From NCBI GenBank assembly GCA_035547835.1, contig DASZTW010000019.1, positions 1 through 64,000 on the forward strand: a stretch of 64,000 bases of DNA, read 5' to 3'. Shown piece after piece: positions 7,689-16,112 of this stretch. The notes beneath the pieces are model-generated. The model saw nothing but the letters and a program-made list of their open reading frames with translations, was not told where the DNA came from and did not search any database. Numbering within the stretch: the first letter of the stretch is position 1; every line of letters starts with the position of its first letter. Source of the stretch: Acidimicrobiales bacterium. GTDB lineage: Bacteria; Actinomycetota; Acidimicrobiia; Acidimicrobiales; Iamiaceae. The position numbers and the translations under genes were made by a program.

Positions 7689-9034
7689 CCGAGGATCCTC
7701 GGGAACCGCTGCCGCGCCTGTTCGGGCACCAGTGCGTCGATCACGTCGTCGGCGAGGATGCGTCCGATCGGCGTGTCGTCCTCGTCGACCACGATCACCG
7801 ACGCCGCGCGGCTGTCGGTCAGGCGGGCGACCACCTCGCTCAGCTCCGCATCGACCGTGACCGTGACGGGCCAAGGGGGCCGGACGAGGTCGTCGACCAG
7901 ATCGGAAGGCTCGGCGATCAGCAGCTCGTACAAGCTCAGGTCGTCGACCAGGCTGCCGTCGTTGTCGACGACCAGCACCGAGTCGATGTCGGCACGGTGG
8001 CCTTCTTCCTCGCGCAGACGCCGGCGCACGCTGGCCACGTCGGTGCCGGCCTCGATCAGCACGAGGTACGTGGTCATGAGGCCGCCCGCCGTCTGCTCCG
8101 GGAACGTCAACAAGGCAGCGAGCTCGCCCGCGACCTCACTGTCCATGGCGTCGAGGATCTCGTCGCGCTCGTCGGGCTCCAAGTCGCGCAAGGCGTCGAC
8201 CGCTTCGTCAGGCTCCATCTCGGCGAGCAGGCCGGCGGCCTGGTCGACGGGCGCGTCGCGCAGCAGCTGCTCCAGGCGCTCTGGCTCCATCTCCTCGAGG
8301 GCGTCCGCGGCGTCACGCTTGTCGAGCGCGTTCAACAGCTCTTGGCGCTCGTCGCGTCCGAGCTCTTCGAGCAGGTCGGCCATCTCGGCGGGCCGCAGGC
8401 GTCGCAGCGCCTGGTTGGATCGCGAGAGACGGACTTCGCCAGGTCGGGACCCGAACGGCTGGATCGAGCCCCAGTCGAGCACCCGATCGGGTGTGGGCCG
8501 GGTGCGGAACCGGGCAGGGCCGAGCCGGCGCATCAGGCTCTGCATCCCGACGTCGACCCCCACGAGGCGCCAGGCCAGACCGACGCGGGCCAGGTAGAGA
8601 TCGGAGGCCCGCACCACCCGTACACCGTCGACGTCGACGAGCTGGCGATCGAGCACGTCGCCGGCGAGCACCACTTCGCCCGGTCGGCGCTCGAAGTCGC
8701 GCAGGTCGAGCCGCGCCGACGCGAGCTGCACGCCGGTGTGCGTCATCTCGCGCACCTGGTTGATGCTGAGGAACGACAACCTGCGACCGACCCGCACGAC
8801 CAGCCCCGTGACGGGTGGATACGGCCCGCCGTCCCAGCGCGCCACGACGTCTTTGATGCGCCCGACCTCGGCCCCTTGCTGGTTGGTGACGGTGCGGCCG
8901 ATCAGGCCGGCGAGCGAGATGAGCGCGTCGGCGACCGATCGGTGGGTGAGCAGGCGCGCGTGCCGTTGGTCCGCCCGCGAGCGCATCGACGCTGGTCGCA
9001 GCGTCGCGGCGGGAAACGAGGGGCGGCGGGCCAT
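7685..9034 (-). CDS. MgtE N-terminal/CBS domain protein without a membrane domain
   Basis: 449 aa. Residues about 35-200 hold PRC-barrel-like beta segments (LIGRTVTNQQGAEVGRIKDV). Residues 205-315 are an MgtE intracellular superhelical domain with repeated helices such as LRRLRPAEMADLLEELG and LLAEMEPDEAVDAL. Residues 320-445 are a CBS pair ending PIGRILADDVIDAL. The membrane channel of MgtE is absent. In MgtE these domains sense Mg2+ and gate the pore; here they probably control the adjoining NRAMP-type transporter, whose start codon overlaps this stop (ATGA). A GGAGGT ribosome site 6 nt upstream fixes ATG 9034. Confidence 0.85.
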   Translation of the reverse strand: MARRPSFPAATLRPASMRSRADQRHARLLTHRSVADALISLAGLIGRTVTNQQGAEVGRIKDVVARWDGGPYPPVTGLVVRVGRRLSFLSINQVREMTHTGVQLASARLDLRDFERRPGEVVLAGDVLDRQLVDVDGVRVVRASDLYLARVGLAWRLVGVDVGMQSLMRRLGPARFRTRPTPDRVLDWGSIQPFGSRPGEVRLSRSNQALRRLRPAEMADLLEELGRDERQELLNALDKRDAADALEEMEPERLEQLLRDAPVDQAAGLLAEMEPDEAVDALRDLEPDERDEILDAMDSEVAGELAALLTFPEQTAGGLMTTYLVLIEAGTDVASVRRRLREEEGHRADIDSVLVVDNDGSLVDDLSLYELLIAEPSDLVDDLVRPPWPVTVTVDAELSEVVARLTDSRAASVIVVDEDDTPIGRILADDVIDALVPEQARQRFPRILG

Positions 9035-9321
9035 GGCGCACCTCCGGCAGACCAGACGGACAGGACGGACTCGCTGCTCGGTGGTGCCGCCGGCGCGCCG
9101 GGTCAGCCTGGCGCGGGCGACCCTCCCGGCCGCGCAGCGGTGGAAGGAAGGCCGGATCTATGACTAGGGGGTTCGCTTTGCACGGCCGGCACCTCCCTTC
9201 GGCTCGTCGGTGGCGCGTGGCCAGGGGGCTCGTTCGCCGGACACACTACTGCCCGTGCGGGCGCGGTTGACCAGCCGCGTATCCTCGTTCGCCAGACAGC
9301 CGAGCGTTGGGGGAGGCAGAG
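9035..9321. other. divergent intergenic region, 287 bp
   Basis: It lies between the minus-strand MgtE-N/CBS gene and the plus-strand acyl-CoA synthetase. The minus-strand leader ends in GGAGGT. On the plus strand TATCCT (9280-9285) is a plausible -10. I looked for a Mg2+-responsive M-box leader in front of the metal-transport genes and could not find its conserved core. Nothing else is recognised. Confidence 0.5.
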
Positions 9322-11037
9322 GTGGCGAATCCGGTCGACGAAGTGGCGCGCATCCTGCGCGCGCCGGCGGAGCTGTTCGCGAGCCTCCTGCGCGACCCCA
9401 TCGGCACGACCACGCGCCTGGCGGGGCGGACCGCGGTGGAAGCGCACGCGGTGGCCACGTTGCTGCGGGCGGGCGTGGTGGGGCCCGAGCCGCCTTGGCG
9501 CCTCGCCGAGATCGGGCGGGTGCTGCTGGAGCGGGGGCCGATGGCGGCGGCGCCGTCGCTGTTGGCGATCCGGCACGGGGAGCGCGCGGCGCTGGTCGAC
9601 GATCTGGGCTCGCTGACGTACGCCCAGATCGACCAGCGGGCCGAGGCGTTGGCGGGCGCGTGGCAGGCGCGCGGGCTGCGGGCTGGCGACGGCGTGGGCA
9701 TCTTGTGCCGGAACGGCCGCGGCTTGCTCGGCGCGGTGTTCGCCTGCACCAAGCTCGGCGCACGCGCGCTCCTGTTGAACACTGACTTCGCCGCGCCCCA
9801 AGCGATCGAGGTGTGCGCCCGCGAAGGCGCCGACGCGGTGGTGGCCGATGCCGACCTGTTCGACATCGTGGCGGGCGTGGATGCGCCCCGGGGTCGTTAC
9901 GTGGCCTGGGTCGATCCATCCGTTCCCGGCAGTGGACCCGAAGGCGACGGTCGGATCGACGACCTCATCGCGGGTGGCGAGCCGTTGACGACCCTGCGGC
10001 CCGACCATGACTTCTCGATCGTCATCTTGACGAGCGGAACCACCGGCACACCGAAGGGCGCCAACCGGGCATCGGTCCGCTCGCTCAGCGGCCCCGGCGC
10101 ACTGCTGTCGAAGATCCCGTTCCGTGCCGGCGACGTCGTGTACGTCGCGCCACCGATGTTCCACGCGTGGGGGTTGGCGAACGCCGCCATGGCGCTCGCC
10201 CTGGGCGGCACGGTCGTGACCCGTCGCCGTTTCGACCCCGTACAGGTGTGGGCCGACCTGGCAGCGAACCACTGCACCGGCTTGGTGGCTGTTCCCGTGA
10301 TGCTCAACCGCCTCCTCGGCAACGACGACGCCGCGGGGAATCCCGTGCTGCCCGATTTGCGCGTCGTGGCCGTCAGCGGCTCGCAACTCGAAGCTCCGCT
10401 GGCAACGCGGGCGCTCGACCGCTTCGGGCCGGTGTTGCACAACCTCTACGGGTCCACCGAGGTCGCATACGCCACCATTGCCACACCGGACGACCTCCGC
10501 GCCGCGCCTGGTTCCGCGGGTCGACCACCGTTCGGTGTCACGGTGAAAGTGCTCGGCGACGACGACGTCGAGCTGCCGGTCGGCCAGATCGGACGGATCT
10601 TCGTCGCCAACGAGGACCAGTTCAGTGGTTACACGGGCGGTGGCGGCAAGGCGATGGTCGACGGGTTGATGGCGACAGGCGACGTCGGCCACTTCGACTC
10701 AGGGGGCCGCTTGTGGATCGACGGGCGCGATGACGAGATGATCGTGTCCGGCGGCGAGAACGTGTTCCCGCACGAGGTCGAAGCGCTGCTCGCCGGGCAT
10801 CCCGCCGTCGTCGAGGCTGCCGTCGTCGGCGTGCCTGACGACGAGTTCGGCCAGCGCTTGCAGGCGTACCTCGTGCGCACCCCCGGCAAGAAGCTGACGG
10901 CGGCGACCGTGAAGGCATACGTGCGCGAGAACCTCGCTCGCTACAAGGTGCCCCGCGAGGTCATCTTCGTCGACGTGTTGCCTCGCAACCCCGCCGGCAA
11001 GGTCCTCAAGCGGGTGCTGGTCGACCAAGGCGGCTGA
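9322..11037 (+). CDS. acyl-CoA synthetase, AMP-forming (FadD type)
   Basis: 571 aa. It activates a fatty or other carboxylic acid to its CoA thioester through an acyl-AMP. The ATP-binding P-loop TSGTTGTPKG is near residue 238-247, the STE motif (LYGSTEVAYA) near 378, the hinge aspartate/arginine region GRDDEMIVSGGENVFPHEVE near 470, and the C-terminal catalytic lysine in PRNPAGKVLK near 555. An N-terminal 50-residue helical extension resembles mycobacterial FadD2/FadD12-like proteins. GTG 9322 is preferred because GGGGGAGG lies 6-8 nt before it; TTG 9307 is possible. It stands alone, convergent with pyruvate kinase. Confidence 0.88.
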   Translation: MANPVDEVARILRAPAELFASLLRDPIGTTTRLAGRTAVEAHAVATLLRAGVVGPEPPWRLAEIGRVLLERGPMAAAPSLLAIRHGERAALVDDLGSLTYAQIDQRAEALAGAWQARGLRAGDGVGILCRNGRGLLGAVFACTKLGARALLLNTDFAAPQAIEVCAREGADAVVADADLFDIVAGVDAPRGRYVAWVDPSVPGSGPEGDGRIDDLIAGGEPLTTLRPDHDFSIVILTSGTTGTPKGANRASVRSLSGPGALLSKIPFRAGDVVYVAPPMFHAWGLANAAMALALGGTVVTRRRFDPVQVWADLAANHCTGLVAVPVMLNRLLGNDDAAGNPVLPDLRVVAVSGSQLEAPLATRALDRFGPVLHNLYGSTEVAYATIATPDDLRAAPGSAGRPPFGVTVKVLGDDDVELPVGQIGRIFVANEDQFSGYTGGGGKAMVDGLMATGDVGHFDSGGRLWIDGRDDEMIVSGGENVFPHEVEALLAGHPAVVEAAVVGVPDDEFGQRLQAYLVRTPGKKLTAATVKAYVRENLARYKVPREVIFVDVLPRNPAGKVLKRVLVDQGG

Positions 11038-11042
11038 CGACC

Positions 11043-11063
11043 GACGGCGGTGGGTCAGCCGTC
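11043..11063. terminator. hairpin between convergent genes
   Basis: GACGGC (11043-11048) pairs with GCCGTC (11058-11063) across a 9-nt loop, between the acyl-CoA synthetase stop and the pyruvate kinase stop. There is no T-tract. It may act as a weak bidirectional terminator. Confidence 0.35.
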
Positions 11064-12510
11064 AGTCCACACGCACGAGGCGGAGCGTGTCGGTCGTGGG
11101 ACGAGGGTCGGCGGGCGAACCGGCCAGCACCGCCACGAGGTCGCCCGGGCGCACCAGCCCGCGCTTGGCAGCCGCCTCCACCGACACCCAGACCGTCTCG
11201 TCGGTCGTGGGTCGCGTCTCGACCAGCACCGGTGTCACGCCCCAGCTCATCGTGAGGTGACGCATTGTGCGCTCGTTCGGCGTGGCCGCCACGATGGGCG
11301 CGGCGGGTCGGTAGCGCGAGATCGAGCGGGCGGTCGCGCCGGAGTCGGTGCAGGCGATGATCACCGACACCTCGGCATCGACGACCGCGCGTGACGCGGC
11401 GGCCGAGATGGCGTTGGTGATGCGCACGGCCGGCCCGACGCCACTCGGATCGGCGGACTGCTGGCGCCCGAGGTCCTTGCCCCACGCCTCATACGGGAAG
11501 TCGCGCTCGGCCCGTTCGGTGATGCGGGCCATCATTCGCACCGCTTCGACCGGGTAGGCGCCGACCGCGGTCTCACCGGACAGCATGACGGCGCTGGTGC
11601 CGTCGTACACCGCGTTGGTCACGTCGGTGACCTCGGCGCGGGTGGGAACGGGCGCCCGCACCATCGACTCGAGCATCTGCGTGGCCGTGATCACGGGGCG
11701 CCCGTAGGCGACGCCCGAGTGGATGACCCGCTTCTGGAAGTGCGGCACGTCCTCGATCGCGCAGTGGATGCCGAGGTCGCCGCGGGCGACCATGACCGCG
11801 TCCGCCACCGCCACGATCTCGTCGAGGTTGGAGACGGCCTCCGGCGTCTCCACTTTCGCCACCAGCATCGGCGGGTCGGCGCCGAGCACCTGTTGGGCGC
11901 GCAACACGTCAGCCGCAGCGTTCACGAAGGAGATCGCGACCGCATCGACACCTTCTTTGGAGAGCGCTTCGAGCAGCTCGAGGTCCTCGTCGGTGGGTGC
12001 CTGGAGGTCGAGCCGCCCGGAGGGGAGGCTGACGCCGGGGCGACCCTGCACCTTGCCGCCGGTGCTGATCTCGGCCACGGCGCGCTCGCCGTCGCTGCGA
12101 GTGACCACGAGTTGGATCGCCCCGTCGCCGAGCACCACGCTGTCGCCCGCTCGCAGCGCCGCGACCGCGCCGAGGTGGTCGATGGCGATCCGGTGGCTGG
12201 TGCTCGTGGCCGCTTCCGCAGCGTCGACGAGCTCGACGGTGGAGCCGGCTTCGAGCATCACGCCCGTGCCTGCGAATTCGCTGGTGCGCACTTTCGGCCC
12301 GGGCAGATCGGCCATCGCCCCTATCGGACGGCCGAGGTCGTGGGCCACGTCGCGCACGCGGTGCATGCGGGCGACGGCTTCCTCGAGCGATCCGTGCGAC
12401 AACGAGATGCGCGCCATGTTCATGCCGGCGTCGGCGAGCGCGCGCAGCATGGCGGGGGAGTCGGAGGCCGGCCCGATGGTGGCGACGATCTTGGTGCGGC
12501 GGATCGGCAT
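11062..12510 (-). CDS. pyk: pyruvate kinase
   Basis: 482 aa. It converts phosphoenolpyruvate and ADP to pyruvate and ATP in glycolysis. The N-terminal RRTKIVATIGPAS and MNMARISLSHG motifs, the loop LPGPKVR, the catalytic MVARGDLG near residue 240 and the signature VITATQMLESM near 275 are all present, followed by SGETAVGAYP and a C-terminal allosteric domain. Length is normal. A TAGCAT -10 box (12523-12518, minus strand) lies 7 nt before ATG 12510, so the transcript is probably leaderless; GTG 12516 is an alternative start. Confidence 0.97.
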   Translation of the reverse strand: MPIRRTKIVATIGPASDSPAMLRALADAGMNMARISLSHGSLEEAVARMHRVRDVAHDLGRPIGAMADLPGPKVRTSEFAGTGVMLEAGSTVELVDAAEAATSTSHRIAIDHLGAVAALRAGDSVVLGDGAIQLVVTRSDGERAVAEISTGGKVQGRPGVSLPSGRLDLQAPTDEDLELLEALSKEGVDAVAISFVNAAADVLRAQQVLGADPPMLVAKVETPEAVSNLDEIVAVADAVMVARGDLGIHCAIEDVPHFQKRVIHSGVAYGRPVITATQMLESMVRAPVPTRAEVTDVTNAVYDGTSAVMLSGETAVGAYPVEAVRMMARITERAERDFPYEAWGKDLGRQQSADPSGVGPAVRITNAISAAASRAVVDAEVSVIIACTDSGATARSISRYRPAAPIVAATPNERTMRHLTMSWGVTPVLVETRPTTDETVWVSVEAAAKRGLVRPGDLVAVLAGSPADPRPTTDTLRLVRVD

Positions 12511-12591
12511 GCACACGATGCTAGGAGCGCACCCGCGTGTCGCCTCGGTTCATTCTCCGCGGCGGCGGCCGGCGGTCGCTGAACGAGAGCG

Positions 12592-12665
12592 CGCCCCCGG
12601 CAGGATTCGAACCTGCGACCTTGGGATTAGAAGTCCCCTGCTCTGTCCGGCTGAGCTACGGGGGC
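12592..12665 (-). tRNA. tRNA-Arg (anticodon UCU)
   Basis: Complete cloverleaf on the minus strand. The 7-bp acceptor stem GCCCCCG/CGGGGGC, D-arm TAGCTCAG, anticodon loop CTTCTAA (anticodon TCT, reads AGA) and T-arm GGTTCGAATCC are present. No encoded CCA. A TACCGT box lies about 9 nt upstream. Confidence 0.95.
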
Positions 12666-12773
12666 GGACCGCGAACGGTAGCGCGAGAGGCGGTCGAAGC
12701 TCGCCTGCCGGCACGCCCGGCGCGGTTACCGGTTCGGTCGTCACGGCGACCTGCTCTATGCTGGTCGACTCTT

Positions 12774-12848
12774 GGTGACCGTAGCTCAGGTGGTTAGAGC
12801 ACCGCGTTGTGGTCGCGGGGGTCGGGGGTTCGAGTCCCCTCGGTCACC
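12774..12848 (+). tRNA. tRNA-His (anticodon GUG)
   Basis: Cloverleaf with acceptor stem GTGACCG/CGGTCAC, anticodon loop TTGTGGT (anticodon GTG) and T-loop TTCGAGT. The extra 5' G (12774) facing the discriminator C is the tRNA-His identity element. TATGCT (12757-12762) is a good -10 box 11 nt upstream. Confidence 0.95.
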
Positions 12849-12854
12849 CCAAAG

Positions 12855-12878
12855 CGCCCCCGGCCCGGTCCGGGGGCG
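12855..12878 (+). terminator. terminator hairpin after tRNA-His
   Basis: A perfect 9-bp GC stem, CGCCCCCGG (12855-12863) and CCGGGGGCG (12870-12878), has a 6-nt loop and is followed by TTCCCATTTT. It fits an intrinsic terminator for the tRNA-His transcript. Confidence 0.75.
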
Positions 12879-12950
12879 TTCCCATTTTCGGGCCGGACGG
12901 TGGTTCTCGCGCCGGTCTGAGCGCGAGGAGGGGTCTGCTACATTCGCGCC

Positions 12951-13022
12951 GCGCCTCTAGCTCAATGGCAGAGCAACGGACTCTTAATCCGCAGGTTCCG
13001 GGTTCGAATCCCGGGGGGCGCA
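12951..13022 (+). tRNA. tRNA-Lys (anticodon CUU)
   Basis: Cloverleaf with acceptor GCGCCTC/GGGGCGC (one G-T pair), D-arm TAGCTCAATGGCAGAGC, anticodon loop CTCTTAA (anticodon CTT) and T-arm CCGGGTTCGAATCCCGG. TACATT (12939-12944) is a -10 box 6 nt upstream. Confidence 0.95.
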
Positions 13023-13127
13023 CGCCGAGCTGGCGGGGCCGCCCGCCGCTGCGCCGGCTGGTTGCCCAGATTCAGGGGCGAACCTGGTTCTCGTTCCCGC
13101 ACGATCGGCACGCGACGACCGGAGCCA

Positions 13128-13538
13128 TCAGTGCCTCGGCAACGTGTCGAGGGCGGTGGCGATGCGGCGGGCCGCCTCCTCCGCGACTTGGCGTAGCTGG
13201 GGGTCGCCGCTGACCTCTGCCATCACTTGTGGATCGAGCGCTTCGACGACGGTCTGGTCACCTTCGACCCGCACGACGACGTTGCACGGGAGCAGGGTCG
13301 CGACCCGCGGGTCGGCGGTGAGCGCGCGGTGGGCGAGGTGCGGGTTGCACGCGCCGATGATCAGTTGCGGCGCGGTGTCGACGTCGAGCTTGGCCTTCAG
13401 GGTCGAGCGGACGTCGATCTCGGTGAGGGTCCCGAAGCCCTGACCCTGGAGCGCGTCCTTGATGGCGTCGATGGCCGCCTCGTAACCGAGGCTCGTCACC
13501 ACGCGTTGGGTGAAGTGCAAGGTGGGCTCCATCGTCAT
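13128..13538 (-). CDS. DUF302 domain protein
   Basis: 136 aa, soluble. It matches the DUF302 pattern: a Tyr/Glu-rich N-terminal strand-helix (SLGYEAAIDAIKDALQGQGFG), IDVRSTLKAKLDVD, then IIGACNPHLAHRAL near residue 62-75 and LLPCNVVVR near 84. The two cysteines in these motifs are typical. Function is unknown; family members often sit beside CsoR-type repressors, sulfur or metal genes. ATG 13538 overlaps the stop of the CsoR-family gene (ATGA), so the two are translationally coupled. Confidence 0.85.
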   Translation of the reverse strand: MTMEPTLHFTQRVVTSLGYEAAIDAIKDALQGQGFGTLTEIDVRSTLKAKLDVDTAPQLIIGACNPHLAHRALTADPRVATLLPCNVVVRVEGDQTVVEALDPQVMAEVSGDPQLRQVAEEAARRIATALDTLPRH

Positions 13539-13804
13539 GCCAGCTTCAGGAACATCCGCTCGACGGTCTCGAGTGGATAGCCGTCCGCGGCGGCGTCTTC
13601 GGGGTTCTCGAGGCAGTACGTGAGCCCGGCGGCGACCAGTTTGAAGCCCGCCTGCTCGAGGGCCTTGGTCGCGGCCGACAGCTGCGTCACCACGTCGCGA
13701 CACTCCTTGCCGTCGGCCAGCATGCGCTCGACGGCCTGCACCTGGCCGGCGGCGCGCCGCAAACGCTTGCGCACGTCGTCGACGACCTCTTCGGGCATTT
13801 GCAT
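13535..13804 (-). CDS. CsoR-family repressor lacking the copper-site histidine (CstR-like)
   Basis: 89 aa, all helical, with the typical RLRRAAGQVQAVERML start and TQLSAATKAL core. CsoR copper sensors bind Cu(I) with Cys-His-Cys. Here Cys35 (KECRDV) and Cys64 (GLTYCLE) are kept with the normal 29-residue spacing, but the His expected about four residues before the second Cys is Gly60. A Cys pair without His is the pattern of CstR persulfide sensors, so reactive sulfur is a better guess than copper. GGAGG 6 nt before ATG 13804 supports the start. It is divergent from the MMPL exporter, with two operator-like palindromes between. Confidence 0.82.
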   Translation of the reverse strand: MQMPEEVVDDVRKRLRRAAGQVQAVERMLADGKECRDVVTQLSAATKALEQAGFKLVAAGLTYCLENPEDAAADGYPLETVERMFLKLA

Positions 13805-13835
13805 CTCGACCTCCAGGTTCGGGGTTGTCGACAGT

Positions 13836-13851
13836 ATACCCCCATGGGTAT
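13836..13851. promoter_or_regulatory. CsoR/CstR-type operator, copy 1
   Basis: ATACCCCCATGGGTAT is a near-perfect palindrome of the ATACCC...GGGTAT type bound by CsoR and CstR proteins. It overlaps TATACT (13838-13833, minus strand), a good -10 for the repressor gene itself, so autoregulation is expected. Confidence 0.75.
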
Positions 13852-13858
13852 CTTCGGC

Positions 13859-13874
13859 ATACCCTGAGGAGTAT
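13859..13874. promoter_or_regulatory. CsoR/CstR-type operator, copy 2
   Basis: ATACCCTGAGGAGTAT is an imperfect version of the same palindrome, centred 23 bp from copy 1 and just before the GGAGG and ATG of the MMPL gene. Two sites in an 87-bp divergent gap suggest joint control of both directions. Confidence 0.6.
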
Positions 13875-13891
13875 ATCGGATGGAGGATCAC

Positions 13892-16066
13892 ATGGCTGTC
13901 ACAACTCCCACCGCAGCTGCCTCGAGCCATGAGCCGTCCTCGCCGCCCGACCCCAAGGCCTGGTTCTCTCGGCTCGCGGCGTTCTCGGCGCGACGGCGGC
14001 GGTTGGTGATCGGCCTGTGGCTGGTCGTGACACTCGCTGCTGCCCCGCTCGCCATCACCTTGAACGGAGCGTTGTCGGGCGCGGGGTGGGAAGCCCAGGG
14101 TTCGACCGCGCAACGGGTGCGGGACGAGTTGCGCCACGATTTCCCTGCCCTCGGTGCCGAGAACCCTGTGGTCGTCTACCAGCAGCGGACCCCGATCCGC
14201 ACCCACCCCTCAGGGCTGCGGGCGCTGGTCGCCGATCTCACGCACGCCCCCCGCGCGACGTCGGTCGCCGACCCGCTCGCGCTGCCTTCGACCGCAGGAC
14301 TGATCGCGCGCGACGGTCGCACGGCCATCATTCCCGTTGCGCAAGCCGTGTCCAACGATGCGCAGCGCCCCGTCGCGGCCGGCGAGCTCGGGCACTACGT
14401 CAGCGGTCTGCGGTTGCCGGCCGGCGCACAGGCGAAGGTCACCGGCGAGTGGCCGGTGTGGAGCGACTTCAACCACATCAACGAGCAAGCCCTGCACAAG
14501 GCGGAGGTGCTGTCGGGGCTGCCGAGCCTGATCCTGCTGTTCGTGGCGTTTGGCATGCTCCTGGCCGCCGGGCTCCCGCTGCTGCTGGCCGTCGCCGGCA
14601 TCGCCGTCGGGTTCGCCGGCCTGCACCTGCTGACGGCGGTGACACCGCTGTCGGTGTGGTCGATGAACTTCTCGATGATGATCGGCCTGGCCGTCGGGAT
14701 CGACTACAGCCTGTTCATCGTCAGCCGCTATCGCGAGGAACGTGCCGAGGGCAAGGACGCGATCGCGGCGATCGAGAACACCTTGTCGACCGCCGGCAAA
14801 GCGGTGTTCCTCTCCGCGCTGACCGTCGTGCTCTCGCTCGCTGCGGTGTACCTCGTGCCGGTGATGGTGTTCCGGTCGATGGCGCTCGGCATGATCCTCT
14901 CCGTCGTCGCGGTCGCAGTTGCCGCGCTCACGCTGCTGCCGGCTGTCTTGGTCGCCCTCGGTGACCGCGTGCTCGTCAAGAAGAACGCCGCGGACCCCGA
15001 CATCACGGCCGAGTCGCGCTGGCGGCGGTGGACCGCGCAGTCGCTCGAGCGGCCGGGCACCGTTCTCGTACTCGGCCTCGTGCTGCTCGGCGGTCTCGCT
15101 GCGCCCGCGATCGGGATGCGCCTCGGAATGCCGAGCGCTCACGTTGTCGACACCGGCCACGGCAGCCGCGACGGCTACGACTTGCTGGTCCACGCGTTCG
15201 GCCCTGGTGCCGCTGCGCCGGTGTTCATCACCACGCCCACCGCGGATGCCAAGCAGGTGGTCGACATCGCACGGCAGCACGCGGGCGTCGTCGACGCCCG
15301 GGTCGTGACCGCCCCGGCATCGACCGGTCGCGTCGTGGTCCGCGTCATCGGCTCGACCCCCGTGGACAACGCCCGCACCGGCGCGCTGGTGGGCGCGCTC
15401 CGCAACGATTTGCACCGCGCGGCGCCGGGCGCACGCGTCGGTGGACCCGCCGCGCAGAACCACGACCTCACGACCGCGCTCACCGGACGCGCGCCCTATG
15501 CGATCGGCCTCATCCTGATCGTGGCCTTCGTGCTGCTGCTGGTCGTGTTCCGCAGCCTCGCCATCGCGGTCGCGTCGATCCTGCTCAACGTGCTGACCGT
15601 GATCGGCGCCTTCGGGTTCGCCACGCTCGTGTTCCAGCACGGGATCGGCGCCGGACTGCTCGGCATCGAGCATCAGCAGTTCATCGACGCCTGGGCGCCG
15701 CTGTTCTTCTTCGCGCTGCTGTTCGGCCTGTCGATGGACTACCAGCTCTTCCTGCTCGCGGCCATCCGCGAACGCTACGAAGCCACGGGCAACACCCGCA
15801 TCGCGATACAGGAAGGCATCGCGCGCACCGGCCGGCCCATCACCAACGCGGCCCTGGTGATGATCGTCGTGTTCATCGCGTTCGGCGTCACCGGCCCGAT
15901 CCCGCCCACCGAGCTCGGCATCACCCTGGCGATGGCCGTGCTGATCGACGCAACCGTCGTCCGCGTGCTGCTCGTGCCGGCGGTCATGGCGCTCATCGGC
16001 GAACGCAACTGGTACTTGCCGCGCTGGCTCGACCGAGCCCTCCCGCACGTCCACTTCAGCCACTGA
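13892..16066 (+). CDS. MMPL family RND-type transporter
   Basis: 724 aa. MMPL proteins export lipids or other hydrophobic compounds using the proton gradient. Visible layout: one N-terminal helix (LVIGLWLVVTLAAAPLAI, residues about 38-55), a periplasmic domain to about 200, five helices to about 350, a second helix and periplasmic domain, and five more helices to the end. The conserved GIDYSLFIVSRYREE after TM4 and the matching MDYQLFLLAAIRERYE in the second half (Asp-Tyr pairs) are present. GGAGG 5 nt before ATG 13892 decides the start over ATG 13880. Its promoter region carries two CsoR/CstR operators, so it is probably derepressed by the same signal. Confidence 0.9.
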   Translation: MAVTTPTAAASSHEPSSPPDPKAWFSRLAAFSARRRRLVIGLWLVVTLAAAPLAITLNGALSGAGWEAQGSTAQRVRDELRHDFPALGAENPVVVYQQRTPIRTHPSGLRALVADLTHAPRATSVADPLALPSTAGLIARDGRTAIIPVAQAVSNDAQRPVAAGELGHYVSGLRLPAGAQAKVTGEWPVWSDFNHINEQALHKAEVLSGLPSLILLFVAFGMLLAAGLPLLLAVAGIAVGFAGLHLLTAVTPLSVWSMNFSMMIGLAVGIDYSLFIVSRYREERAEGKDAIAAIENTLSTAGKAVFLSALTVVLSLAAVYLVPVMVFRSMALGMILSVVAVAVAALTLLPAVLVALGDRVLVKKNAADPDITAESRWRRWTAQSLERPGTVLVLGLVLLGGLAAPAIGMRLGMPSAHVVDTGHGSRDGYDLLVHAFGPGAAAPVFITTPTADAKQVVDIARQHAGVVDARVVTAPASTGRVVVRVIGSTPVDNARTGALVGALRNDLHRAAPGARVGGPAAQNHDLTTALTGRAPYAIGLILIVAFVLLLVVFRSLAIAVASILLNVLTVIGAFGFATLVFQHGIGAGLLGIEHQQFIDAWAPLFFFALLFGLSMDYQLFLLAAIRERYEATGNTRIAIQEGIARTGRPITNAALVMIVVFIAFGVTGPIPPTELGITLAMAVLIDATVVRVLLVPAVMALIGERNWYLPRWLDRALPHVHFSH

Positions 16067-16112
16067 GGACGCGCGGGAGTGGGACCTGTCGCGCGGGTCG
16101 CGCGGCCTCAAA

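Noticed and set aside
9035-9180. A Mg2+ riboswitch (M-box) leader for the MgtE-N/CBS and NRAMP genes
   Set aside because: I looked on the minus strand for the conserved M-box core and did not see it. The leader is only GC-rich with a plain ribosome site.
12592-13022. Genomic-island attachment site at the tRNA cluster
   Set aside because: No integrase gene and no direct repeat of a tRNA 3' end was seen in the window; the tRNAs are intact and flanked by ordinary genes.
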